This document shows, in pieces, positions 1 to 8,142 of a stretch of 20,264 bases of DNA; the stretch's first letter is position 1, and each line of letters opens with the position of its first letter. The stretch is from Bacteroidales bacterium (GTDB taxonomy: Bacteria; Bacteroidota; Bacteroidia; Bacteroidales; Bacteroidaceae). The notes under the pieces were generated by a model, which saw only the letters and a list, made by a program, of their open reading frames with translations, was not told where the DNA came from and searched no databases. The DNA lies in NCBI GenBank assembly GCA_030523385.1, contig JAUNIV010000003.1:1-20264 (forward strand), in the 5' to 3' direction. Made by a program: the position numbers and the translations under genes.

Positions 1-81
1 TTCGTTGAGTTTTCAATAGAATACAAAACAATTTATATGGTGTCATGAAGTAAATAAAATATTATCAATATATTTTCTTGA

Positions 82-89
82 TATTTTTG
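82..89 (+). promoter_or_regulatory. Candidate -7 promoter element of the dcw cluster
   Basis: TATTTTTG matches the Bacteroidota -7 consensus TAnnTTTG exactly. It would start transcription near position 96, about 50 bases before the mraZ ATG. No good -33 TTTG lies about 19-20 bp upstream, which is AT-rich. A second, weaker candidate (TACCTTTA, 112-119) overlaps the last operator repeat, with a TTTG at 86-89. Which one is used cannot be decided from sequence. Confidence 0.45.
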
Positions 90-114
90 TGGGGAATTGT
101 GGGGATTTGTGTAC
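89..114 (+). promoter_or_regulatory. MraZ-binding box array (10-bp direct repeats)
   Basis: GTGGGG occurs at 89-94 and again at 99-104, each followed by a 4-base AT spacer. A degenerate third unit, GTGTAC, follows at 109-114, so the period is exactly 10 bp. This matches the known MraZ operator type: TGGGN or GTGGG repeats one helical turn apart, in front of mraZ. The array directly follows the candidate -7 element, so the mraZ product probably represses or tunes its own operon here. The repeats are seen directly; the binding is inferred from the family. Confidence 0.8.
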
Positions 115-147
115 CTTTACGCCCTAATTATTATAATAAGGTGTACA

Positions 148-612
148 ATGCGTTTTTTAGGTAATTCGGAGGCTAAGACAGACGCCAAAGGAAGGGTTTT
201 CCTGCCGGCGATATTCAGGAAGCAACTGCAAGCTGCTGCCGAAGAATCCTTGGTTTTGCGCAAAGACACCTATCAGGATTGCTTAGTGCTGTACCCCGAA
301 AGCGTATGGAACGAACAGATGAACGAATTGCGCAACCGGCTGAATCGATGGAACTCCAAACATCAGATGATTTTCCGGCAATTCGTGTCGGACGTGGAAA
401 TCATCACATTGGATGGTAACGGACGGTTCCTGATTCCGAAGCGCTATCTGAAGTTGGCGCATATCGAGGAAGAAGTACGTTTCATCGGCATGGACGACAC
501 CATTGAGATTTGGTCGAAGGAAACGGCGGAAAAGCCTTTCATGGCACCCGAAGAATTTGAGAAGGAACTGGAAGAGATTATGGGAACAAGCTATAACAAA
601 GAAACGGAATGA
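148..612 (+). CDS. mraZ: Transcriptional regulator MraZ
   Basis: The protein has 154 residues and is the first gene of the division and cell wall cluster. MraZ is a ring-forming DNA-binding protein of the AbrB-like fold that controls its own operon. Both diagnostic DxxGR motifs are present, as DAKGRVFLP at residues 12-20 and DGNGRFLIP at 89-97, one per half of the duplicated fold. I chose the ATG at 148 because AAGG lies 6 bases upstream and the family match begins at MRFLGN. An in-frame TTG at 97 would add 17 unrelated residues and would run through the operator. The TGA stop overlaps the rsmH ATG by 4 bases, suggesting translational coupling. The operator repeats at 89-114 point to autoregulation. 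Confidence 0.96.
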   Translation: MRFLGNSEAKTDAKGRVFLPAIFRKQLQAAAEESLVLRKDTYQDCLVLYPESVWNEQMNELRNRLNRWNSKHQMIFRQFVSDVEIITLDGNGRFLIPKRYLKLAHIEEEVRFIGMDDTIEIWSKETAEKPFMAPEEFEKELEEIMGTSYNKETE

Positions 613-1523
613 ACGAGAAAGAACAGACATACCACATACCCGTGCTGCTGAAAGAGAGCATAGACGGAATGAACATCTGCCCCGATGGCATCTATGTAGA
701 TGTGACGTTCGGCGGAGGCGGACACTCCAAAGAGATATTAAGCAGGCTCGATGAGGAAGGCCACCTGTATAGCTTCGACCAGGATGAAGATGCAGAAAGG
801 AACATCGTAAACGACGACCGGTTCACGTTCGTAAGAAGCAACTTCCGCTATCTGCATAACTTCCTGCGATATTATGACGTGGAAGAAGTGGATGGGATAT
901 TGGCCGACTTAGGGGTTTCTTCCCATCATTTCGATGATTCGGAACGTGGCTTCTCATTCCGGTTCGACGGCAAACTGGACATGCGCATGAACAAGCGGGC
1001 AGGCATGACGGCAGCCGAAGTGGTGAACTCATACAGCGAAGAGCGTCTGGCCGACATTTTCTACCTGTATGGCGAACTGAAGAACAGCCGCAAGCTGGCA
1101 TCGGTCATCGTCAAGGCACGCGCCATCCGCCCCATCGTAACCATAGGCGATTTCTTAGAAATCGTCAAACCGTTGTTCGGACGTGAACGGGAGAAGAAAG
1201 AATTGGCCAAAGTGTTTCAGGCATTGCGCATCGAGGTCAATCAGGAGATGGAGGCACTGAAAGAAATGCTGTATGCTGCCACGCAGGCATTAAAGCCCGG
1301 AGGCAGACTGGTGGTAATCACTTATCACTCGCTGGAAGACCGCATCGTGAAGAATGTGATGAAGACCGGCAACATAGACGGGAAGGCCGAACAGGATTTC
1401 TTCGGCAACGTGCAAACGCCTTTCCGGTTGGTAAACAACAAAGTGATAGTGGCAAGCGAAGAAGAGGTGATGCGCAATCCGCGTGCCAGAAGTGCTAAAC
1501 TGAGAATTGCAGAAAAAAGATAA
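609..1523 (+). CDS. rsmH: 16S rRNA (cytosine(1402)-N4)-methyltransferase RsmH (MraW)
   Basis: The protein has 304 residues, normal for RsmH. The family uses S-adenosylmethionine to methylate N4 of C1402 in the 16S rRNA decoding centre. Visible motifs are the SAM-binding loop DVTFGGGGHS (residues 31-40), LADLGVSSHHFD (98-109), the RGFSFRFDGKLDMRM stretch (113-127), FQALRIEVN (203-211), YHSLEDR (239-245) and the C-terminal NPRARSAKLR (290-299). It sits in its usual place between mraZ and ftsL. The start overlaps the mraZ stop as ATGA. Confidence 0.98.
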   Translation: MNEKEQTYHIPVLLKESIDGMNICPDGIYVDVTFGGGGHSKEILSRLDEEGHLYSFDQDEDAERNIVNDDRFTFVRSNFRYLHNFLRYYDVEEVDGILADLGVSSHHFDDSERGFSFRFDGKLDMRMNKRAGMTAAEVVNSYSEERLADIFYLYGELKNSRKLASVIVKARAIRPIVTIGDFLEIVKPLFGREREKKELAKVFQALRIEVNQEMEALKEMLYAATQALKPGGRLVVITYHSLEDRIVKNVMKTGNIDGKAEQDFFGNVQTPFRLVNNKVIVASEEEVMRNPRARSAKLRIAEKR

Positions 1524-1530
1524 GATAGAG

Positions 1531-1905
1531 ATGGAAGAAGAACAGAAACAAAATACACAGCAAGCCAAGGACGGACAGACCGCTTCGCCCAAGCACATGT
1601 CTATCCGCAGCATTTTGGGAGGAGACATCCTGGCGAATGATTTTCTCAAGAGGCAAACCCGTCTGTTGGTTCTTATCATGGTGCTGACGGTGTGGTACAT
1701 AGACAACCGTTACAGCAGCCAGCAGGAGATGATAGAAATAGACAAGCTGAAGAAAGACCTGACAGACATTAAATACGATGCCCTGACCCGCTCTTCCGAA
1801 CTGATGGAGAAGAGCCGCCAGTCGCGCATCGAAGAATATATATCGACGGGAGAGAGTCCTTTGCAGACCGCTACCAACCGTCCGTACTTAATAAAGAAAG
1901 ATTAA
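1531..1905 (+). CDS. ftsL: FtsL-like cell division protein
   Basis: This 124-residue single-pass membrane protein lies between rsmH and the division PBP, the standard position of ftsL. Residues 1-43 are cytoplasmic and charged. Residues 45-57 (LLVLIMVLTVWYI) form the membrane segment. Residues 62-100 are charged and heptad-like, fitting the periplasmic coiled coil that pairs with FtsB/DivIC. FtsL diverges strongly in sequence, so the call rests on architecture and position. I chose ATG 1531, 7 bases after the rsmH stop. An in-frame TTG at 1507 would overlap rsmH and add 8 residues. No ftsB gene is in the window. Confidence 0.85.
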   Translation: MEEEQKQNTQQAKDGQTASPKHMSIRSILGGDILANDFLKRQTRLLVLIMVLTVWYIDNRYSSQQEMIEIDKLKKDLTDIKYDALTRSSELMEKSRQSRIEEYISTGESPLQTATNRPYLIKKD

Positions 1906-1908
1906 GCC

Positions 1909-4035
1909 ATGATGCCCTATCTGAAAAATATAATGCACCGCTTTTCCTTCATCATGTTACTCATGATGCTGGTAGGCATTGCCATTATCATAAAGGCGGC
2001 CATCATCATGTTTGCAGAGCGTCAGTACTGGAAAGACGTGGCCGACCGCTTCGTGAAGGAGAATGTCATTGTGCCTGCCGTGCGGGGAAATATCATTTCC
2101 TCAGACGGCCAGCTGATGGCAAGCAGCCTGCCCGAATATAAGATATACATGGACTTCAAGGCCGGTGGAGAGGTAAAAGACTCCCTGCTTATGCTTTACA
2201 TGGATTCCATCTGCGACGGTTTGCATCAGATCTTTCCGGACAAGAGCAAAAGGGAATTCAAGGCACATATATTGAAGGGAAGAAAAAACGGGAGCCGCAA
2301 TTACCTGCTTTACCCCAAACGTATTTCGTATATACAATACAAGGAAGCCAAACGCCTGCCTGTATTTAATCTGAACAAGTACAGAGGCGGATTCCACGAA
2401 CAGATTTTCAACCAGCGCAAGAAACCGTTCGGCTCATTAGCCATGCGTACATTGGGCGATATGTATCCCGACATCGAGCAAGGCGCCAAGAACGGACTGG
2501 AACTTTCTTACGATTCCATATTGAAAGGGAAAGAAGGTATCACCCACCGACAGAAGGTAATGAACAAATACCTGAACATTGTCGATATTCCACCTGTTGA
2601 CGGTTGCGACATTGTCACGACCATTGACGTAGGCATGCAGGACATAGCAGAAAAAGCATTGGTGGATAAGCTGAAAGAGCTTAATGCCACCGTAGGTGTG
2701 GCCATACTGATGGAAGTGAAGACCGGAGACATCAAAGCCATTGTGAACATGACCAAATGTAACGACGGTGTTTACAGGGAGGTCCGAAACAATGCCGTAT
2801 CGGACATGATGGAACCCGGATCTACCTTCAAGACCGCATCCATCATGGTGGCATTGGAAGACGGCAAGATTACTCCGGACAAGATTGTCGATACAGGCAA
2901 CGGTGTCTATAACATGCACGGAGCACGCATGAAGGACCACAACTGGCATCGGGGCGGCTACGGAGAAATGACCGCCACCAAAGCCTTGATGGTGTCCTCC
3001 AATATCGGAGTTTCAAAGCTGATTGACGACAATTACCATAACAACCCGGAAAAGTTTGTAGAAGGACTATATAAATTAGGTATAGCCACTCCGCTTCATC
3101 TGGATATTCCGGGAGCCGGAGACCCGGTCATCCGTATGCCCAACAAGAACAACTGGTCTAAGACTGCGTTGGCATGGATGTCCATCGGCTACGAGACACA
3201 GATTCCCCCTATCAGTACGCTGGCTTTTTATAATGCGATAGCCAACAACGGCGTGATGGTAAAGCCCCGCTTCGTGAAAGCCATCGTAAAAGACGGGGAA
3301 GTGGTAGAGGAAATACCGACTGAGATTCTTAATCCGGCCATCGCTTCTCCTAAGACCATTCAGGAGATACAGGTCATGTTGGAGAAAGTGGTCAGCGAAG
3401 GATTGGGCAAGCAAGCCGGTTCCAAGCAATTCCATGTATCCGGAAAGACAGGAACGGCACAGGTGTCTCAAGGAAGATCGGGATATACCAACGGCATGCG
3501 ACGCTATCTGGTAAGTTTCTGCGGTTACTTCCCCTCCGAAGCTCCTAAGTATAGCTGCATCGTAGCCATACAAAAGAACGGTTATCCGGCTTCGGGTGGC
3601 GGTATGGCAGGACCGGTATTCCACAACATAGCCGAGCGCGTGTTTGCCAAACGTCTGGCACAAAACTTAGAAGAAGCCAAAGACTCGACTTCCATCCTTG
3701 TTCCGGACGTGAAGAACGGTGATATAGGCAAGGCACATTATGTATTAAACAAGATACACGTCAGTTCATCAGGCATCTCCGAGCATTCGGCAGACGGGAA
3801 GCCTGTTTGGGGAACTGCCACCACCCATACGGATAATGTATTATTCAGCAAGAAAGACATCAAGGAAAACCAGGTGCCGAGTGTGATTGGCATGGGAGCC
3901 AAAGATGCCGTCTATCTGCTGGAAAGCATGGGACTGAAGACACGCATTGCCGGAGTGGGCAAAGTAAAGTCCCAAAGCATTCCGGCAGGAAATACATTGC
4001 ACAAGGGACAAACCATACAGTTACGATTAAATTAA
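1909..4035 (+). CDS. ftsI: Septal peptidoglycan transpeptidase (class B PBP, FtsI/PBP3) with PASTA-like C-terminus
   Basis: This 708-residue class B penicillin-binding protein crosslinks septal peptidoglycan made by FtsW. Residues 12-35 form the membrane anchor, and about 53-215 the dimerisation/pedestal domain. The transpeptidase domain carries all three active-site motifs: STFK at 305-308 (Ser305 nucleophile), SSN at 363-365 and KTGT at 513-516. About 598-620 (VPDVKNGDIGKAHYVL) resembles a degenerate PASTA unit, and 656-708 (VPSVIGMGAKDAVYLLESMG onward) is a clear one. E. coli FtsI is shorter (588 residues) and lacks PASTA. The start at 1909 follows the ftsL stop by 3 bases. A second ATG comes directly after the first. 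Confidence 0.96.
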   Translation: MMPYLKNIMHRFSFIMLLMMLVGIAIIIKAAIIMFAERQYWKDVADRFVKENVIVPAVRGNIISSDGQLMASSLPEYKIYMDFKAGGEVKDSLLMLYMDSICDGLHQIFPDKSKREFKAHILKGRKNGSRNYLLYPKRISYIQYKEAKRLPVFNLNKYRGGFHEQIFNQRKKPFGSLAMRTLGDMYPDIEQGAKNGLELSYDSILKGKEGITHRQKVMNKYLNIVDIPPVDGCDIVTTIDVGMQDIAEKALVDKLKELNATVGVAILMEVKTGDIKAIVNMTKCNDGVYREVRNNAVSDMMEPGSTFKTASIMVALEDGKITPDKIVDTGNGVYNMHGARMKDHNWHRGGYGEMTATKALMVSSNIGVSKLIDDNYHNNPEKFVEGLYKLGIATPLHLDIPGAGDPVIRMPNKNNWSKTALAWMSIGYETQIPPISTLAFYNAIANNGVMVKPRFVKAIVKDGEVVEEIPTEILNPAIASPKTIQEIQVMLEKVVSEGLGKQAGSKQFHVSGKTGTAQVSQGRSGYTNGMRRYLVSFCGYFPSEAPKYSCIVAIQKNGYPASGGGMAGPVFHNIAERVFAKRLAQNLEEAKDSTSILVPDVKNGDIGKAHYVLNKIHVSSSGISEHSADGKPVWGTATTHTDNVLFSKKDIKENQVPSVIGMGAKDAVYLLESMGLKTRIAGVGKVKSQSIPAGNTLHKGQTIQLRLN

Positions 4036-4044
4036 AGAAAGAAC

Positions 4045-5499
4045 ATGAAACTGGAAGAGATTATTAAAGGTATAGCCGTAAGCGAAATGACAGGCAATGG
4101 CGACAAAGAGATTTCAGGAATCAACATAGACTCCCGTCTGATAGAGCCGGGACACGTTTTTGTGGCCGTGAAAGGTACTCAGACGAATGGGCATGCCTAT
4201 ATAGGCAAGGCTATAGAGAAAGGTGCGGGCGTGATAGTTTGCGAAAACCTTCCCGAAGCATTGGACGAAAACGTGACCTACGTGAAAGTGGCCGATACGG
4301 AAGATGCAGTGGGCAAGTTGGCTACTGCCTTTTACGGCAACCCGACCTCCAAGCTGGAACTTGTAGGAGTAACGGGTACCAACGGAAAGACGACCATCGC
4401 CACCTTATTATATAATATGTTCCGTAAATTCGGTTACAAGGTAGGATTGATTTCTACCGTATGCAACTATATAGACGATGAAGCCATCGCCACTGACCAT
4501 ACGACTCCCGACCCGATTACGCTGAACAAGCTGTTGGGACGCATGGCCGATGAAGGATGCAAGTATGCCTTTATGGAAGTCAGCTCCCATTCGGTGGCAC
4601 AGAAGCGCATCGGCGGATTGAAGTTTGCCGGAGGTATCTTCACCAACCTGACACGCGACCACTTAGATTATCACAAGACCGTAGAGAATTACCTGAAAGC
4701 TAAGAAAGCATTCTTCGATGGACTGCCTAAGACAGCTTTCGCCCTGACCAACTTAGACGACAAGAACGGAATGGTGATGGTTCAGAACACCAAAGCGAAG
4801 GTAGCCACCTACTCCTTGCGTAGCTTGAGCGATTTCAAAGGCAAGGTATTGGAAGATGGTTTTGAAGGCATGTTGCTCGACATAAACAACATAGAAGTGA
4901 ACGTGCAATTCATCGGACGCTTCAATGCTTCCAACCTGCTGGCTGTGTATGGAGCGGCTTGCCTGTTGGGGAAAAGTCCCGAAGAAGTATTGCTGGTATT
5001 GAGTACACTCCGCCCGGTAGCCGGACGTTTTGATGCCCTCCGCTCGCCGAAGGGATATACCGCCATCGTGGATTATGCCCACACCCCCGATGCACTGGAG
5101 AATGTGCTGAATGCCATCCACGAAGTGCTGAACGGCAGAGGACAAGTGATAACAGTGGTGGGAGCAGGCGGAAACCGCGACAAAGGGAAACGCCCCTTGA
5201 TGGCACAAGAGGCCGCCAAACAAAGCGACAAAGTCATTATCACCTCCGACAATCCCCGCTTCGAGGAACCGCAGGACATCATCAACGACATGTTGGCCGG
5301 ACTGGACAAGAACGACATGCGCAAAGTCATAAGCATTGCCGACCGCAAAGAAGCCATCCGCACGGCCTGCATGCTGGCACAGCCCAAAGACGTCATCTTA
5401 GTGGCAGGCAAAGGGCATGAGAATTATCAGGAAATCAAAGGCGTGAAGCATCATTTCGATGACAAGGAAGTATTAAGAGACATTTTTGCTAACGAATAA
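4045..5499 (+). CDS. murE: UDP-MurNAc-tripeptide synthetase MurE, meso-diaminopimelate type
   Basis: The protein has 484 residues. MurE is the cytoplasmic ATP-dependent ligase that adds the third stem amino acid to UDP-MurNAc-L-Ala-D-Glu. The P-loop is GTNGKTT at 111-117. NLTRDHLDYH (201-210) is the conserved central motif, and Lys220 in YLKAK is the expected carbamylated lysine. DYAHTPDAL (343-351) and GKGHE (455-459) are also typical. DNPR at 402-405 is the signature of meso-diaminopimelate specificity (lysine-adding enzymes differ here), which agrees with Bacteroidota peptidoglycan. murF, which often follows murE in other phyla, is absent; mraY starts 15 bases downstream. Confidence 0.98.
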   Translation: MKLEEIIKGIAVSEMTGNGDKEISGINIDSRLIEPGHVFVAVKGTQTNGHAYIGKAIEKGAGVIVCENLPEALDENVTYVKVADTEDAVGKLATAFYGNPTSKLELVGVTGTNGKTTIATLLYNMFRKFGYKVGLISTVCNYIDDEAIATDHTTPDPITLNKLLGRMADEGCKYAFMEVSSHSVAQKRIGGLKFAGGIFTNLTRDHLDYHKTVENYLKAKKAFFDGLPKTAFALTNLDDKNGMVMVQNTKAKVATYSLRSLSDFKGKVLEDGFEGMLLDINNIEVNVQFIGRFNASNLLAVYGAACLLGKSPEEVLLVLSTLRPVAGRFDALRSPKGYTAIVDYAHTPDALENVLNAIHEVLNGRGQVITVVGAGGNRDKGKRPLMAQEAAKQSDKVIITSDNPRFEEPQDIINDMLAGLDKNDMRKVISIADRKEAIRTACMLAQPKDVILVAGKGHENYQEIKGVKHHFDDKEVLRDIFANE

Positions 5500-5514
5500 A
5501 CCAACAAACAGGAT

Positions 5515-6783
5515 ATGCTATATTATTTATTTCAATATTTGGAGCAGTTTGATTTCCCCGGTGCCCGCATGTTCGGCTACGTGTCGTTCCGTTCACTGAT
5601 GGCCATCATTCTTTCGCTGTTGATTTCGGCTATCTTCGGTGAATATTTCATCAACCTGCTCAAGCGCAAACAGATTACCGAAACCCAGCGGGATGCTTCC
5701 ATCGACCCGTTCAATGTAAAGAAGGTGGGAGTGCCCACCATGGGAGGCATCATCATCATTGTGGCTATTCTTATCCCCTGCCTGCTGTTGGGGAAACTGC
5801 ACAATGTCTATATGATACTGATGCTGATTACCACCGTGTGGTTAGGCACGTTAGGCTTTTTGGACGATTACATCAAGGTGTTCCGCAAGGACAAGGAAGG
5901 ACTTCATGGGAAGTTTAAAATCATCGGGCAAGTAGGTTTGGGCCTCATCGTGGGACTGACCCTGTATCTAAGTCCCAAAGCCGTCATCCGCGAGAATGTG
6001 GAAATACAAAGAGGAGGAACCATTGTGGAGGTAGTGCACAAGGCACAAGACCAGAAATCCACCAAAACGACCATCCCCTTCTTCAAGAATAACAATTTAG
6101 ACTATGCCGACTTTGTGGGCTTCTTAGGAGAACATGCCCAAGCCGTCGGTTGGATTATCTTTGTATTGGTTACCATCTTCGTAGTCACCGCCGTATCCAA
6201 CGGAGCCAACCTGAATGACGGGATGGACGGCATGGCGGCAGGCAACTCAGCCATTATCGGACTTACGTTGGGCATATTGGCCTACGTATCCAGCCACATC
6301 GAGTATGCCGGCTACCTGAATATCATGTATATTCCGGGCAGCGAAGAACTGGTAATATTCATTTGCGCTTTCATCGGTGCATTGATTGGTTTCCTTTGGT
6401 ACAATGCTTTCCCGGCTCAGGTATTCATGGGCGATACGGGCAGCCTGACCATCGGTGGTATCATAGCGGTGTTTGCAATCATCATCCGTAAGGAGTTGCT
6501 TATACCCATCCTCTGCGGAATCTTCCTGATAGAAAACCTTTCGGTCATTCTTCAGGTGAGATATTTCAAGAAGGGAAAGGCGAAAGGACGTGTGCAGCGC
6601 ATCTTCAAGCGCACACCCATCCACGACCATTTCCGGACTACATTGGCACAACTGGATCCTAATTGCAGCTACATATTCACCAAACCGGCCAGCGTCTTCC
6701 ATGAATCGAAGATTACGGTACGGTTCTGGATTGTCACCATCGTGCTTGCTGCGATTACGATCATTACATTAAAAATCAGATAA
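5515..6783 (+). CDS. mraY: Phospho-N-acetylmuramoyl-pentapeptide transferase MraY
   Basis: MraY is the polytopic membrane enzyme that transfers phospho-MurNAc-pentapeptide from UDP to undecaprenyl phosphate, giving lipid I. Key residues are visible: Asp117-Asp118 in GFLDDYIK, NLNDGMDG (232-239), MGDTGS (305-310) and PIHDHF (368-373, usually PIHHHF). About ten hydrophobic segments are apparent. The protein has 422 residues against about 360 in E. coli. Much of the extra length is an insertion around residues 155-190, before the conserved PFFK, in a loop expected to be extracytoplasmic. It lies between murE and murD as usual. Confidence 0.97.
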   Translation: MLYYLFQYLEQFDFPGARMFGYVSFRSLMAIILSLLISAIFGEYFINLLKRKQITETQRDASIDPFNVKKVGVPTMGGIIIIVAILIPCLLLGKLHNVYMILMLITTVWLGTLGFLDDYIKVFRKDKEGLHGKFKIIGQVGLGLIVGLTLYLSPKAVIRENVEIQRGGTIVEVVHKAQDQKSTKTTIPFFKNNNLDYADFVGFLGEHAQAVGWIIFVLVTIFVVTAVSNGANLNDGMDGMAAGNSAIIGLTLGILAYVSSHIEYAGYLNIMYIPGSEELVIFICAFIGALIGFLWYNAFPAQVFMGDTGSLTIGGIIAVFAIIIRKELLIPILCGIFLIENLSVILQVRYFKKGKAKGRVQRIFKRTPIHDHFRTTLAQLDPNCSYIFTKPASVFHESKITVRFWIVTIVLAAITIITLKIR

Positions 6784-6792
6784 ACGAAGATT

Positions 6793-8127
6793 ATGGCTAA
6801 GAGAATTGTCATATTAGGAGCCGGAGAAAGCGGTGCGGGAGCAGCTGTTCTGGCAAAGAAACAAGGATTTGACACCTTTGTTTCAGACATGTCTGCAATC
6901 AAAGACAAATACAAGGAGATGCTGAACGAACGAAACATCGCATGGGAAGAAGGACAGCACACCGAAGCACTCATACTGAATGCAGACGAGGTAATCAAAA
7001 GTCCGGGCATTCCCAACGATGCTCCTATCATACTGAAGCTGAAAGATAAGGGAATCCCCATTATCTCCGAGATAGAATTTGCCGGACGATACACAAAGGC
7101 GAAAATGATATGCATCACCGGAAGCAACGGCAAGACCACGACCACCTCGCTCATCTATCATATCTTCAAGAAGGCAGGATTGAATGTGGGACTGGCAGGC
7201 AACATCGGGCAGAGCCTGGCATTCCAGGTAGCCGAATGCGATTACGACTATTACGTGATAGAGCTGAGCAGTTTCCAACTGGACAACATGTATAAGTTCC
7301 GCGCCAACATAGCCGTATTGATGAACATCACCCCCGACCATCTGGACCGTTATGACCACCAGATGCAGAACTACGTAGATGCCAAATTCCGTATCATACA
7401 GAACCAGACTCCGGAAGATGCTTTCATTTTCTGGAATGATGACCCCATTATCCAAAGGGAGCTGCACAAATACGGTATCCACGGGCATTACTATCCCTTT
7501 GCCGAAAAGAAGGAAGAAGGAACCGTAGCATATACCGAACAAAACAAAGTATGCTTCACCGAACCCATCGCTTTCAACATGGAGCAAGAAGAACTGGCCC
7601 TGACCGGCACACACAATCTGTTCAACTCCATGGCAGCAGGCATTTCGGCCAATGTAGCGGGAATACGCAAAGAATACATCCGCGAAGCATTGGGCGACTT
7701 CAAGGGAGTGGAACATCGGTTGGAGAAAGTATGCCGTGTGAAAGGAGTGGACTATATCAACGACTCAAAGGCAACCAATGTGAACTCCTGCTGGTATGCC
7801 TTGCAAAGCATGAAAACCAAAACCATCCTCATATTGGGTGGAAAGGATAAGGGAAACGACTATAACGAAATAGCCGATCTGGTGAAAGAGAAATGTACGG
7901 GACTTATCTATATGGGACTGCATAACGAGAAGCTGCACGATTTCTTCGATAAGTTCGGTCTGCCGGTAGCCGATGTGCAGAGCATGCAAGACGCCGTAAA
8001 TGCCGCTTACCGCATGGCGAAGAAAGGCGAAACCGTGTTGTTAAGTCCGTGCTGTGCCAGCTTCGACCTTTTCAAGAGTTACGAGGATCGCGGCGAACAG
8101 TTCAAGGAATGTGTTAGAAACCTATAA
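6793..8127 (+). CDS. murD: UDP-N-acetylmuramoyl-L-alanine--D-glutamate ligase MurD
   Basis: The protein has 444 residues. MurD is the cytoplasmic ATP-dependent ligase that adds D-glutamate to UDP-MurNAc-L-Ala. The N-terminal nucleotide-sugar domain starts with ILGAGESGAGAAVLA. The P-loop is GSNGKTTTT (110-118). ELSSFQLD (157-164), NITPDHLDRYD (178-188), the probable carbamylated Lys198 in YVDAKFRI, NDSKATN (323-329) and SPCCASFDLFKSYEDRG (418-434) are all family motifs. It starts 9 bases after mraY and ends 15 bases before ftsW. Confidence 0.98.
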   Translation: MAKRIVILGAGESGAGAAVLAKKQGFDTFVSDMSAIKDKYKEMLNERNIAWEEGQHTEALILNADEVIKSPGIPNDAPIILKLKDKGIPIISEIEFAGRYTKAKMICITGSNGKTTTTSLIYHIFKKAGLNVGLAGNIGQSLAFQVAECDYDYYVIELSSFQLDNMYKFRANIAVLMNITPDHLDRYDHQMQNYVDAKFRIIQNQTPEDAFIFWNDDPIIQRELHKYGIHGHYYPFAEKKEEGTVAYTEQNKVCFTEPIAFNMEQEELALTGTHNLFNSMAAGISANVAGIRKEYIREALGDFKGVEHRLEKVCRVKGVDYINDSKATNVNSCWYALQSMKTKTILILGGKDKGNDYNEIADLVKEKCTGLIYMGLHNEKLHDFFDKFGLPVADVQSMQDAVNAAYRMAKKGETVLLSPCCASFDLFKSYEDRGEQFKECVRNL

Positions 8128-8142
8128 TATATATAAGGTATA

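Noticed and set aside
97..147. TTG start giving a longer MraZ
   Set aside because: It would translate the operator and promoter region. The ATG at 148 has AAGG in place and matches the family start.
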